From Thermomonas sp. XSG (lineage in GTDB: Bacteria; Pseudomonadota; Gammaproteobacteria; Xanthomonadales; Xanthomonadaceae): a stretch of 64,000 nt of DNA. The DNA lies in assembly GCF_014678725.1 (NCBI RefSeq), contig NZ_CP061497.1, positions 744,001 to 808,000 on the forward strand. The letters are read 5' to 3'. Positions within the stretch are counted from its first letter, which is position 1; every line of letters starts with the position of its first letter. The position numbers were made by a program, and so were the translations under genes. Below are positions 1 to 12,047 of this stretch, one piece after another. The notes beneath the pieces are model-generated. The model did no database searches and was not told the origin of the DNA. It worked only from the letters and a program-made list of their open reading frames with translations.

Positions 1-386
1 ACGAAGCGGTTGCCAGCCAGCGCGCCGCGCGGCAGCTTGCGCGCGTGCCATGCGTGTTCCAGCACCTGCAGCTCATCCGACCTCAGCGCATCGATGGCCG
101 GCGCGACCTTCTTGGGCAGCCATACGCTGAAGCGCTGGCGGGTCACCGCATGGCGGTCCTTCAGCCCGGCGTAGCCGATCGCCGATTCATCCACGCCCGC
201 CCATTGCGCGATGGTCCTAGCGGCGAAGGCGGTGTTCATTCCGCGCTTCTCGATGGTCAGCAGCAGGTGCTCGCCGGCGCCGCTGGCCTCGAAGCCCGGC
301 AATTCCTCGACGAAGAAATCTTCCGCGCTGCTGCGGATGCGCGCGGCCAGCACCGGCGCGCCGTGGGCGCGCGCAGCCGCCGTCAC
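1..386 (-). CDS. truD: tRNA pseudouridine synthase D, 5' part (runs off the window)
   Basis: TruD isomerises U13 of tRNA to pseudouridine. Only the first 128 codons are inside the window. They contain the family motif [10 protein letters not shown] at residues 71-80, and Asp77 in it matches the catalytic aspartate of the family. The early EDFFVEE motif at residues 22-28 is also typical. I chose the GTG start at 386 because it overlaps the ispF stop by four bases (GTGA), as expected for the last gene of a translationally coupled operon. Missing C-terminal part is simply beyond base 1. Confidence 0.93.
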   Translation of the reverse strand, partial: MTAAARAHGAPVLAARIRSSAEDFFVEELPGFEASGAGEHLLLTIEKRGMNTAFAARTIAQWAGVDESAIGYAGLKDRHAVTRQRFSVWLPKKVAPAIDALRSDELQVLEHAWHARKLPRGALAGNRF

Positions 387-862
387 GCCCGCACCAGCAG
401 GCAGATCGCCTGCGCCGCGATGCCCTCGCCGCGGCCGGTGAAGCCCAGCTGCTCGCTGGTGGTCGCTTTCACGCTTACCGCATCGATGTCGATGCCGAGG
501 TCGGCGGCGATCCGTTCGCGCATGACCTGCGCGTGCGGCCCGACCTTGGGCGCTTCGCAGATCACGGTGATGTCGCAATTGCCTACCCGCCAGCCGCGCT
601 CGCGCAGCAGCGCATCGCAATGGCGGACGAAGGCACGGCTGTCGGCGTCCTTCCAGCGCGCGTCCGACGGCGGGAAGTGGCGGCCGATGTCGCCCAGTGC
701 CAGCGCGCCGAGCATGGCGTCGCACAGCGCGTGCAGCGCCACGTCGCCATCGGAATGCGCCAGCACGCCGCGCTCATGCGCGATGCGCACGCCGCCCAGC
801 ATCACATGATCGCCATCGCCGAAGGCGTGGACGTCGTAACCCTGGCCGATCCTGATATCCAT
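383..862 (-). CDS. ispF: 2-C-methyl-D-erythritol 2,4-cyclodiphosphate synthase
   Basis: IspF cyclises CDP-methylerythritol 2-phosphate in the MEP isoprenoid pathway, releasing CMP. The 159-residue protein has the usual family length. The metal ligands are visible as Asp10 and His12 in GQGYDVH and His44 in DVALHALCD, and the C-terminal [19 protein letters not shown] signature is intact. It lies downstream of ispD in the same operon, separated from it by a 96 bp spacer that carries a long inverted repeat, and overlaps truD by four bases. Confidence 0.97.
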   Translation of the reverse strand: MDIRIGQGYDVHAFGDGDHVMLGGVRIAHERGVLAHSDGDVALHALCDAMLGALALGDIGRHFPPSDARWKDADSRAFVRHCDALLRERGWRVGNCDITVICEAPKVGPHAQVMRERIAADLGIDIDAVSVKATTSEQLGFTGRGEGIAAQAICLLVRA

Positions 863-885
863 CTACCCGCCTTTCACCTGCTTTT

Positions 886-962
886 GTAGGAGCGCACCGC
901 AGGGGCGCGAGGCTTGCGCGGGATCTCACAAAGGGCATCGCGCCCCTGCGGTGCGCTCCTAC
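886..962. repeat. REP-like inverted repeat, 25 bp perfect arms
   Basis: Bases 886-910 and 938-962 are perfect reverse complements (arms begin GTAGGAGCGCACC) around a 27-base loop. The right arm covers the ispD stop codon at 959-961. Sequences beginning GTAGGAGCG in inverted pairs are, to my knowledge, abundant dispersed REP-type elements in Xanthomonadaceae and pseudomonads. In the ispD-ispF transcript it would form a very stable hairpin that could stabilise the upstream message or partly terminate. No second copy is present in this window. Confidence 0.8.
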
Positions 963-1645
963 GGGGCTCTTGCCAGCAAAAATTCGACCAGCGCCAAATC
1001 CGCCGGCGTGGTCACCTTCAGATTATCCTCGCGGCCTTCGACCAGCGCAGGATGCAGGCCCAGCCGCTCGACCGCCATTGCCTCGTCGGTCACCACCACG
1101 CCATCGGCCTGCGCCGTTTCCAGCGCGCGCCGCAGCAGGTCGCGGCGGAACGCCTGCGGCGTCAGCGCGCGCCACAGGCGCTCACGCGGCTCGGTGGCCT
1201 CGATGCGAACGTCGACACTGCTGCGCTTGAGGGTGTCGCGGACCGGCGCGGCGAGGATGGCGCCGTCGGCGCAGGCCGTCGCAGCGTCGATCAGCCTGCC
1301 GATGTCGTCCGCGCGCAGATTGGGCCGCGCGGCGTCATGCACCAGCAGCAGCGCGTCTTCGGCCACACCTTCCGGCAACGCGCGCAGCGCGGCCAGCACC
1401 GAGTCGGCGCGTTCAACGCCGCCCACGCAGGCAATCACCGGCTTGCCATGCATGCTGGTCCAGCCCGGCCAGTGCGGATCGTCCGCGGCCAGCGCCACCA
1501 CCGCGCCATCGACACGCGGATGCGCCAGCAGCGCCTCCAGCGCATGCGCGATCAACGGCTTGCCGGCGGCAGGCAGGTACTGCTTCGGCACCTCGCCGCC
1601 GAAGCGGCGTCCGCTGCCGGCGGCGGGCATCAGCGCCCAGCTCAT
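959..1645 (-). CDS. ispD: 2-C-methyl-D-erythritol 4-phosphate cytidylyltransferase
   Basis: IspD joins methylerythritol phosphate and CTP to give CDP-ME in the MEP pathway, directly before IspE and IspF. The 228-residue protein starts with the nucleotide-binding loop AAGSGRRFGGEVPKQY (residues 8-23) and keeps LVHDAARPN, VTDEA and NLKVTTPADL, all diagnostic for IspD. Its ATG overlaps the ftsB stop by four bases. The last codons and the stop lie inside a REP-like inverted repeat. Confidence 0.97.
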   Translation of the reverse strand: MSWALMPAAGSGRRFGGEVPKQYLPAAGKPLIAHALEALLAHPRVDGAVVALAADDPHWPGWTSMHGKPVIACVGGVERADSVLAALRALPEGVAEDALLLVHDAARPNLRADDIGRLIDAATACADGAILAAPVRDTLKRSSVDVRIEATEPRERLWRALTPQAFRRDLLRRALETAQADGVVVTDEAMAVERLGLHPALVEGREDNLKVTTPADLALVEFLLARAP

Positions 1646-1977
1646 GGCTGCGGTGCGGCCTCGCCCGCCGGCGCGCCGGATGCGGGCGCGGCCTGCGCGC
1701 CGTCGATCACCCGGTAGAAGGTTTCGCCCGGCTTGACCATGCCCAGCTCGCTGCGCGCGCGTTCTTCCACCGCTTCGCCGCCGGCCTTGAGGTCGGCGAC
1801 TTCCGCGGCCAGCGCATCGTTGCGCGCCTGCAGCTTGCGGTTCTCGGCCGTCTGCGTCGCGACCTGCACCTTCAGTGCGGCCACCTCGCGCTGGCCGCCG
1901 CTGCCGTACCAGAGCTTGGCCTGCAGCGCCGCCAGCAGCAGCGCCAGGATCAGCAGCAGCACGCGCATCGACGTCAC
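1642..1977 (-). CDS. ftsB: cell division protein FtsB
   Basis: FtsB is a bitopic inner-membrane protein of the divisome that pairs with FtsL and FtsQ. The 111-residue product has one N-terminal membrane segment (about residues 5-20), a coiled coil (about 30-72) and the conserved ERARSELGMVKPGE stretch followed by YRV. The C-terminal tail after about residue 92 is Ala/Pro-rich and probably disordered. The position between eno and ispD is the classical gammaproteobacterial order. A second in-frame ATG three codons in (MRVLLL) is an equally plausible start. Confidence 0.94.
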   Translation of the reverse strand: MTSMRVLLLILALLLAALQAKLWYGSGGQREVAALKVQVATQTAENRKLQARNDALAAEVADLKAGGEAVEERARSELGMVKPGETFYRVIDGAQAAPASGAPAGEAAPQP

Positions 1978-1990
1978 CAGGGCGACCGGC

Positions 1991-4139
<2,149 letters not shown>

Positions 4140-4147
4140 GGATGCAC

Positions 4148-5848
<1,701 letters not shown>

Positions 5849-5998
5849 GCGGCTAGACGCGCCGGCGTACATGGCCGCCGCCCCGCACCCCGGACATAAA
5901 CCATTGATCCTGATACGGAAAGCCGCTTTCCGGGAAATCCGGCAATGGGGCCACCACCGCGACCGGTGCCGCCACCGAGTGGCGACTGCGGCCGCCGC

Positions 5999-7018
5999 TC
6001 AGTCGCGCGGCTGTGCCGCGTGCCAGGCCGCAGCGCCGATCAGGCCCAGGTCACCGTGCTCCAGCGCGTGCACCGGCAGCTGGCGCAGGCTGTCGGACAG
6101 CACGCCCTTGTCGACGAAACGCCGCATGAAGTCACCCTGACCCAGGTGCCGCTGTAGATGCCCGGTCAGGCCCCCGGCCAGGCAGACCGAACCGGCCCGG
6201 AAGGCCAGCGCCAGGTCGCCGGCGAAGCTGCCCAGCCATCCGCAGAAGAGCGTGATGCACTCGACCGCCAGCGGGTCATCCCCGTGGTCCGCCGCCGCCA
6301 CCAGTTCCGCGGGCGCATTCCAGCGCGGCGGCACCCCGCGCAGCGCGCACAGCGACTGGTACAGGTTCACCAGCCCGGGGCCGGAGAACACCCGCTCGTT
6401 GGCCACATGACCAAAACGCGCCTGCAGCATCCGCACCACATCCAGCTCCAGCGGCGTGCCGGCGGCAAGCGCGGCCTGTCCCGCTTCGCTGGGCTGGACG
6501 GCGAGCCGGCCGTTCTGGTCGACCAGCAGCGCGGCGCCAAGCCCGGTCCCCGGACCCAGCAACAGCACCGGCAGCGGCAGCCCACCTGCCGCGCCGAGTG
6601 GCTGGAACTGCGCAAGCGGAATCCGCGGCAGCGCCCAGGCCAGCGCCTCGAAATCATTGATCAGGTGCAGGTGGCCGATGCCGGCGTCGCCACGTGTCGC
6701 AGACAGCGACACCGGCCACGCTAGGTTGCCGTTGAGCAGGTGATCGCCCTGCAGCACGCCGGCAATCGCCACGACGCAGGCGTCCGGGAACGCGGCTTCG
6801 CCGGCCTCGACGGCCTCGTCGTGGAAATGGCGCAAGACCGCGGCCAGGCTGGGGAAGGCCGCGCATTCGTAGCGGCGGTGGAAACCAACGGTGAAACCGC
6901 TGCCGTCCGGATCAACCAGACCCACCCGTGCATAGGTGCCGCCCACGTCGGCGGCAAGCAGCCGCGTCGTCGCTGCCGGTGCGGTTGCGCCCGCCTCATC
7001 CACCGCCCTGTTGCCCAT
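5999..7018 (-). CDS. glk: glucokinase
   Basis: Glk phosphorylates glucose with ATP to glucose 6-phosphate in the cytoplasm. The 339-residue protein shows the ROK/ASKHA-type phosphate loop DVGGTYARVGLVD near residues 25-37, LINDFEALAWALP with the sugar-binding Asn-Asp, GPGTGLGAALL and the late VCLAGGLTG. This is the proteobacterial Glk type. The N-terminal 20 residues before the core are Ala/Thr-rich, so the true start could be slightly later. It is monocistronic as far as visible, with a TACAAT element about 60 bp upstream. Confidence 0.94.
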   Translation of the reverse strand: MGNRAVDEAGATAPAATTRLLAADVGGTYARVGLVDPDGSGFTVGFHRRYECAAFPSLAAVLRHFHDEAVEAGEAAFPDACVVAIAGVLQGDHLLNGNLAWPVSLSATRGDAGIGHLHLINDFEALAWALPRIPLAQFQPLGAAGGLPLPVLLLGPGTGLGAALLVDQNGRLAVQPSEAGQAALAAGTPLELDVVRMLQARFGHVANERVFSGPGLVNLYQSLCALRGVPPRWNAPAELVAAADHGDDPLAVECITLFCGWLGSFAGDLALAFRAGSVCLAGGLTGHLQRHLGQGDFMRRFVDKGVLSDSLRQLPVHALEHGDLGLIGAAAWHAAQPRD

Positions 7019-7077
7019 GCACCTGTCGCCGTCGCCTGCCTTCGGGAAGGATCGACCCGTCCGGCGACCCCGCGGCG

Positions 7078-7083
7078 ATTGTA
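7078..7083 (-). promoter_or_regulatory. putative -10 element (TACAAT) of glk
   Basis: Minus-strand GCCTACAATCGCC lies 59 nt before the glk start. It resembles the GCTANAAT elements in front of several other genes of this window. No clear -35 sequence accompanies it. Confidence 0.35.
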
Positions 7084-7124
7084 GGCGATGGCGCCGCGCC
7101 GGCGGATGGCCGGCGCGGCAAGGC

Positions 7125-7538
7125 TCACGCAGCCGGATAGCGGCGGGTGAAGGTGTCGCAGACCACGCCCATCGCGGTGTGCCAGCGCGCCATCAGCGCC
7201 GGCGTGGCCTCCTCGTCGGTTTCGCCGATCACCTGCAGCAGGCTGTCGATCCAGTACGGATACAGCACCGGATCGACCGGGGCGCGCCCCTGGCAGGCGT
7301 GCACGTCGGCCATCTGCTCGGTGGTCCGCCGCGACAGCCCGCTGCCGGCGGCATGCAGGATCGCCACGCTGATTCCGCGCCGCAGCGCCATCCGCTGCTT
7401 GCTGAAGTCGGTGTCGGCGAACATCGGTGCGATGGCCGGATGGCTGGCCATGAACACCTCATAGAAGCGTTCGATGAAGCGCTTGTCACGCAGGCAGCGG
7501 CCGTAGCTCTGCTGCAGGTCTTCGTACTGGTCGGACAT
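7125..7538 (-). CDS. single-domain globin
   Basis: This 137-residue protein matches the globin fold in length and pattern: an N-terminal helix (MSDQYEDLQQSYGRCL), the FYEVFMASHPAIAPMF stretch typical of the B-C-D region, and a probable proximal histidine in MADVHACQG. Heme binding and O2 or NO handling are inferred from the family, not shown here. The frame is open to 7631, but the ATG at 7538 gives a normal globin length and the preceding residues look like non-coding translation. It is divergent from parE, with 169 bp between the start codons. Confidence 0.8.
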   Translation of the reverse strand: MSDQYEDLQQSYGRCLRDKRFIERFYEVFMASHPAIAPMFADTDFSKQRMALRRGISVAILHAAGSGLSRRTTEQMADVHACQGRAPVDPVLYPYWIDSLLQVIGETDEEATPALMARWHTAMGVVCDTFTRRYPAA

Positions 7539-7707
7539 CGCCGGCCGCTCTCCATGGGGGTTGCACGGCATGATCGGCCCGGCACGCACGGCCGGTGTTG
7601 ATCTGGCGCAAAGCCGCACACGGCGTGGCACGGTTCGTGACGGCGTTCAACCTTGACCGCGGCAGGCGGGGCGACCATCCTGCGCCGTCCCCCCGCAGTA
7701 CGCCCGC

Positions 7708-9597
7708 ATGAACACCCGCTACAACGCCGCCGACATCGAAGTCCTCTCCGGCCTGGACCCGGTCAAGCGCCGGCCCGGCATGTACACCGACACCAGCCGC
7801 CCGAACCACCTGGCGCAGGAAGTCATCGACAACGCGGTGGACGAGGCACTGGCCGGGCACGCGCGCGGCATCGAGGTGACCCTGCATGCCGACGGCAGCT
7901 GCGAAGTGGCCGACGATGGCCGCGGCATGCCGGTGGACATCCATCCGGAGGAGAAGATCCCCGGCGTCGAGCTGATCCTCACCCGCCTGCACGCGGGCGG
8001 CAAGTTCAGCAACAAGAACTACACCTTCAGCGGCGGCCTGCACGGCGTGGGCGTGAGCGTGGTCAACGCGCTCTCGACCAAGGTCGACGTGTTCATCAAG
8101 CGCGACGGCAGCGAGTACCACATGGCCTTCGCCGACGGCGATCGCATCTCGGCGCTGTCGGTGGTCGGCAGCGTGGGCAGGAAGAACACCGGCACCCGCG
8201 TTCGCTTTTGGCCGGACCCTAAATACTTCGACACGCCGAAGTTCAACCTGCGCGCGCTCAAGCACCTGCTGCGCGCCAAGGCCGTGCTGTGCCCGGGCCT
8301 GACCGTCTCGCTGTTCGACGAGGCCAGTGGCGAGCGCGTGCAGTGGTATTTCGAGGACGGCCTGCGCGACTACCTGAAGGGCGAACTGGACGGCCGGGAA
8401 CTGCTGCCGCCGGAGCTGTTCGTGGGCAGCCTGAAGAAGGACACCGAGGTGGTGGACTGGGCGGTGGCCTGGCTGCCGGAAGGCGACCTGGTGCAGGAAA
8501 GCTACGTCAACCTGATTCCCACAGCCCAGCACGGCACCCACGTCAACGGCCTGCGCAGCGGCTTCACCGATGCGCTGCGCGAGTTCTGCGACTTCCGCAA
8601 CCTGCTGCCGCGCGGCGTCAAGCTGGCGCCGGAAGACGTATGGGACCGGGTCGCCTTCGTGCTGTCGCTGAAGATGACCGACCCGCAGTTTTCCGGCCAG
8701 ACCAAGGAGCGGTTGTCATCGCGCCAGGCCGCGGGTTTCGTCGAGGGCGCCGCGCACGACGCCTTCAGCCTGTGGCTCAACGCCCACACCGAGTTCGGCG
8801 AGAAGATCGCGCAGCTGGCCATCGAACGCGCCTCGGCGCGACTGAAGACCGAAAAGCAGATCGTCCGCAAGAAGGTCACCCAGGGCCCGGCCCTGCCCGG
8901 CAAGCTTGCCGACTGCATTTCGCAGGACCTGTCGCGCACCGAGCTGTTCCTGGTCGAGGGCGACTCCGCCGGCGGCAGCGCCAAGCAGGCGCGCGACAAG
9001 GATTTCCAGGCCATCCTGCCGCTGCGCGGCAAGATCCTGAACACCTGGGAAGTCGCCTCCGGGCAGGTGCTGGGTTCGCAGGAAGTCCATGACCTGGCGG
9101 TCGCCATCGGTTGCGATCCCGGCAAGGACGAGATCGACGGACTGCGCTACGGCAAGATCGTGATCCTGGCCGACGCCGACAGCGACGGCCTGCACATCGC
9201 CACCCTGCTCACCGCGCTGTTCCTCCGGCATTTCCCCGCGCTGGTCGCCGCCGGCCACGTGTTCGTGGCGATGCCGCCGCTGTTCCGCGTGGACGTGGGC
9301 AAGCAGGTGTTCTACGCGCTGGACGAGGAAGAAAAGCGCCTGCTGCTGGAGAAGATCCAGCGCGAGAAGCTCAAGGGCCAGGTCCACGTCACCCGCTTCA
9401 AGGGCCTGGGCGAGATGAACCCGCAGCAGCTGCGCGAATCCACCATGCACGTGGACACCCGCCGGCTGGTGCAGCTCACCGTCGACGACGACACCGCCAC
9501 CCGCTCGCTGATGGACATGCTGTTGGCGAAGAAGCGCGCCTCCGACCGGAAGGCATGGCTGGAGCAAAAGGGCGACCTGGCCACGCTGGAAGTCTGA
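7708..9597 (+). CDS. parE: DNA topoisomerase IV subunit B
   Basis: ParE is the ATPase subunit of topoisomerase IV, which decatenates daughter chromosomes together with ParC. The 629-residue protein has the GHKL ATPase motifs DNAVDEAL, DDGRGMPVDIHP and GLHGVGVSVVNALS, and the TOPRIM motifs EGDSAGGSAKQARD and LADADSDGLHI. The length of about 630 residues and the absence of the extra GyrB insertion favour ParE over GyrB. No parC lies in the window. Confidence 0.97.
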   Translation: MNTRYNAADIEVLSGLDPVKRRPGMYTDTSRPNHLAQEVIDNAVDEALAGHARGIEVTLHADGSCEVADDGRGMPVDIHPEEKIPGVELILTRLHAGGKFSNKNYTFSGGLHGVGVSVVNALSTKVDVFIKRDGSEYHMAFADGDRISALSVVGSVGRKNTGTRVRFWPDPKYFDTPKFNLRALKHLLRAKAVLCPGLTVSLFDEASGERVQWYFEDGLRDYLKGELDGRELLPPELFVGSLKKDTEVVDWAVAWLPEGDLVQESYVNLIPTAQHGTHVNGLRSGFTDALREFCDFRNLLPRGVKLAPEDVWDRVAFVLSLKMTDPQFSGQTKERLSSRQAAGFVEGAAHDAFSLWLNAHTEFGEKIAQLAIERASARLKTEKQIVRKKVTQGPALPGKLADCISQDLSRTELFLVEGDSAGGSAKQARDKDFQAILPLRGKILNTWEVASGQVLGSQEVHDLAVAIGCDPGKDEIDGLRYGKIVILADADSDGLHIATLLTALFLRHFPALVAAGHVFVAMPPLFRVDVGKQVFYALDEEEKRLLLEKIQREKLKGQVHVTRFKGLGEMNPQQLRESTMHVDTRRLVQLTVDDDTATRSLMDMLLAKKRASDRKAWLEQKGDLATLEV

Positions 9598-9670
9598 GCC
9601 GACGACCCGCGGCCACCGGCCGTGGCGCCTGCTGCACCATGATGTCCATGGCAGCCGCCGGCGCACCGGT

Positions 9671-9859
9671 CTAGGCGAACCAGCCGGAAACCCAGCGCAC
9701 CACGCCGTGGAAGCGCGCGGCCAGCCAGTCGGCGCTGGCCTGCAACTCGGACGGGAACAGCCTGCCCAGCAGCCAGTAGACCAGCCAGGCCGCGGCGGCG
9801 AGGATCGCCAGTCCCAGCAGCTGCATGCGGAAGTCAGCGCGGGCCTTGCTCGTGGTCAT
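9671..9859 (-). CDS. small single-span membrane protein of unknown function
   Basis: This 62-residue frame has one strong membrane segment (about residues 11-30, LGLAILAAAAWLVYWLLG) and an amphipathic, tryptophan-bearing C-terminal half (WLAARFHGVVRWVSGWF). I do not recognise a family. The ATG at 9859 (MTTSKARADF) is preferred over an earlier in-frame start because the upstream residues look non-coding. It is convergent with parE and not obviously in an operon. A real gene is likely but unproven. Confidence 0.55.
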   Translation of the reverse strand: MTTSKARADFRMQLLGLAILAAAAWLVYWLLGRLFPSELQASADWLAARFHGVVRWVSGWFA

Positions 9860-9958
9860 CTCATCCGTCTCCTGCGCCGATCCCCGGCCGGCGCATCGAT
9901 AGTGCACCGGCCGCGGCCGACAGGCTACCGGCGCCCCGGGCGGGCGCGAGCGCCGTAC

Positions 9959-11263
9959 TCAGGCGAACCGCGCCGGATCGAACGGCTCCGGGTTCACGCA
10001 GGGCGTGCGGCCGGCGATCATGTCGGCCAGCAGCTGGCCGGTGCTGGCACTCATGCTCACCCCCATCATGCCGTGGCCGACAGCCATCCACAGGTGCGGA
10101 TGGCCGGGCGCCCGCCCGATCAGCGGGATGTCATCGCGGCTCATCGGCCGCCATCCACACCACTTCTCGCGCACTTCCGGGCCGACCGGATGGTGCAGGA
10201 ACTGCGCCGCGCCACGCTCCAGCGCACCCAGGCGCTTCTCGTTGAGGCTGTCATCGAAGCCGGTGAATTCCATCGTGCTGCCCAGCCGGTAGCCGCTGCC
10301 CCAGGCGGTCACGCAGACCGACGGCTCGTAGAGGATGACCGGACGCTTCGGCGCCAGCGGCGGCGAGCTGTAGGTGATCGAATAGCCCTTGCCCGGCTGG
10401 ATGGTCTTGCGCAGCCAAGGCAGGCCGACCTCCGAGGCGATCTGCGGCGACCATGCACCAGTCGCCAGGATCACGTCGCGCGCGCGCAACTGGCCCTGCG
10501 CGGTGGTGGCCAGCACGCCCTGCGCGCCGGACGCCAGCGACTGCAATGCGCAATGCTCGATGATCCGCCCGCCGCGCGCGCGCACGACGCGGGCCAGCTC
10601 GGCCACGTAGCGGTCCGGGCGCAGCGCGGCATCGCCGCGGAAGCACATGGCGCCGGCCAGGCCGGGCTTGAAGGCGGGATCGCGCGCTTCGTAGTCGCTG
10701 CCCTCGACGACTTCCACATCCACGCCCAGCTCGTTCAGCAGCGGCACGTCGCCCAGTTCGCGGTCCAAGTCGCGGCGGGTTTTGAACACGTAGTCCTCGC
10801 CGGTTTCGGCGAACTCGCAGTCCAGCGCGTAGCGTTCCACCCACTGCTGGATGCGCTGGCGCGAATCCGACAGCAGGGTGTACTTGGCGCGGGCGCTGGC
10901 CACGTAGTCGCGGTGGTTGCAGCGCTGCATGAAACCCAGCATCCAGCGCAGGGTGTCGGGATTCAGGGTGGGCTTGATGTACAGCGGCGCGTCGGGGGTG
11001 AACATCCAGCGCGCGGCACGCAGCAGCGTGCTTGGGCCCGCCAGCGGCGGCGCGTGGCTGGGGGTGAGCGTGCCGCAGTTGCCGTGCGAGGCGCCGGCGC
11101 CGACCTTGCCGGCATCGATCACCGTCACTTCACGCCCATCGTCGAGCAGCGCCAGCGCGGTGGCAAGCCCGGACACGCCGGCTCCGACCACGAGGCAATC
11201 GATGGATTCTTCGGCGATGGCTGCGCTCACGATGTCCGGCGTCCGCTGGGAAAGAACGCCCAT
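9959..11263 (-). CDS. FAD-dependent D-amino-acid dehydrogenase family protein (DadA-like)
   Basis: The roughly 434-residue protein begins with a Rossmann FAD-binding motif (CLVVGAGVSGLATALALL), followed by the acidic end of the second strand (VTVIDAG), and has the DAO-family C-terminal GWRPMSRDDIPLIGR and AVGHGMMGVSMSASTGQ. This matches DadA-type dehydrogenases, which pass electrons from D-amino-acid oxidation to the respiratory chain. D-hydroxyproline dehydrogenases look similar, so the substrate is open. The start at 11263 (MGVLSQRT) or a GTG at 11230 are both possible. It sits near other D-amino-acid genes (dgcN, dgcA). Confidence 0.82.
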   Translation of the reverse strand: MGVLSQRTPDIVSAAIAEESIDCLVVGAGVSGLATALALLDDGREVTVIDAGKVGAGASHGNCGTLTPSHAPPLAGPSTLLRAARWMFTPDAPLYIKPTLNPDTLRWMLGFMQRCNHRDYVASARAKYTLLSDSRQRIQQWVERYALDCEFAETGEDYVFKTRRDLDRELGDVPLLNELGVDVEVVEGSDYEARDPAFKPGLAGAMCFRGDAALRPDRYVAELARVVRARGGRIIEHCALQSLASGAQGVLATTAQGQLRARDVILATGAWSPQIASEVGLPWLRKTIQPGKGYSITYSSPPLAPKRPVILYEPSVCVTAWGSGYRLGSTMEFTGFDDSLNEKRLGALERGAAQFLHHPVGPEVREKWCGWRPMSRDDIPLIGRAPGHPHLWMAVGHGMMGVSMSASTGQLLADMIAGRTPCVNPEPFDPARFA

Positions 11264-11344
11264 TATCAGGGCGTGGGCGCCGCCGGGACAGCCCGTCGCC
11301 GCCCGCCAGCAACGGAGTGACGGCATGCCGGCCCCGGGAACGCG

Positions 11345-11368
11345 AACGGCCCGCGAGGGCGGGCCGTT
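11345..11368. terminator. hairpin terminator-like element (first hairpin of an array)
   Basis: A perfect 10 bp stem (11345-11354 with 11359-11368) and a GAGG tetraloop. It lies in the gap between slyD and the DadA-like gene, both leftward, and is well placed to end the slyD transcript, although no U-tract follows. It also forms the left end of the hairpin array described separately. Confidence 0.55.
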
Positions 11369-11388
11369 GCGATGCAGCTGTTACCCAG

Positions 11389-11507
11389 CCCCCTGAGTCA
11401 GGGGGCGATTCGTGCCGCAGGCACGAATGGGGGTCTGGCAGCGAACAGCGGGGCCCAAGGTTTGCGTAGCAAATCTTGGGATTGATTCATGCGCAGCATG
11501 GATCAAT
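11389..11507 (+). repeat. array of four further tight hairpins next to slyD
   Basis: Four more inverted repeats follow in 119 bp: 11389-11405 (CCCCCT stem around GAGTC), 11408-11428 (9 bp stem, GCA loop), 11454-11480 (12 bp stem, GTA loop) and 11481-11507 (12 bp stem, GCA loop). The last one overlaps the slyD stop codon. The two 12 bp stems each contain one non-Watson-Crick position that is G-U in plus-strand RNA but A-C in minus-strand RNA, which favours plus-strand transcription. It may be a mobile or repetitive intergenic element or a structured RNA. Function unknown. Confidence 0.65.
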
Positions 11508-11985
11508 GCGCGTGGCCGCCCTCGCCGTGCACGTGGCCGTGGGCGATCTCTTCCTCGCTGGCCTCGCGCACTTCGACGATCTCGATGTCGAATTCCAGGT
11601 CCTTGCCCGCCATCGGGTGGTTCAGGTCCACGTCGACCACGCTCATGCCCACCTTCTCGATGGTCACCGCGCGCGGGCCGAAGTTGGTGTTCAAGACCAC
11701 CTGCATGCCCGGGGCGAGCTTCTGGTCGCCGAAATGCTTCTTGGGAATGCGCTGGGTCAGCCCGTCGCGGCGCTCGCCATAGGCCTCGCTGGCGGTGACC
11801 GCGGCCTTGAAGCTGTCGCCGGCTTCATGGCCGTCCATCGCCTTTTCCAGGCCGGGGATGATCTGCCCGCGGCCGAACAGGATGGCCAGCGGCTCGCCCA
11901 CGGCCTTGGAGCTCTCCAGCTGCTCCTTGCCGGCCTCGGCCACGGCGTAGTGGAAACGGACAACGCGGTCTTTTTCGATCTTCAT
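11503..11985 (-). CDS. slyD: FKBP-type peptidyl-prolyl isomerase, SlyD family
   Basis: SlyD is a cytoplasmic prolyl isomerase and chaperone, and often a metal-binding protein. The 160-residue product starts MKIEKDRVVRFHYAV and carries GRGQIIPGLEKAMDGHEAGD and VDLNHPMAGKDLEFDIEIVEVREA, which are diagnostic. The inserted-flap region is present. The C-terminus ends HGHVHGEGGHAH, a short histidine tail that could bind nickel or zinc. The start at 11985 is chosen because upstream residues of the open frame have no family similarity. Confidence 0.95.
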   Translation of the reverse strand: MKIEKDRVVRFHYAVAEAGKEQLESSKAVGEPLAILFGRGQIIPGLEKAMDGHEAGDSFKAAVTASEAYGERRDGLTQRIPKKHFGDQKLAPGMQVVLNTNFGPRAVTIEKVGMSVVDVDLNHPMAGKDLEFDIEIVEVREASEEEIAHGHVHGEGGHAH

Positions 11986-12047
11986 GATGTGCCTGCCAAT
12001 CGGTTGGGCGCTTGCCGCCGCATGCGGTTGCGGCAACACTGCGCGGG

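Noticed and set aside
5916-5932. 7 bp hairpin between glk and pyrG
   Set aside because: Short stem with a 3-base loop and no T-run. Too weak to call a terminator.
9610-9635. Short inverted repeat after parE
   Set aside because: Only 4-5 bp of pairing, expected by chance in GC-rich DNA.
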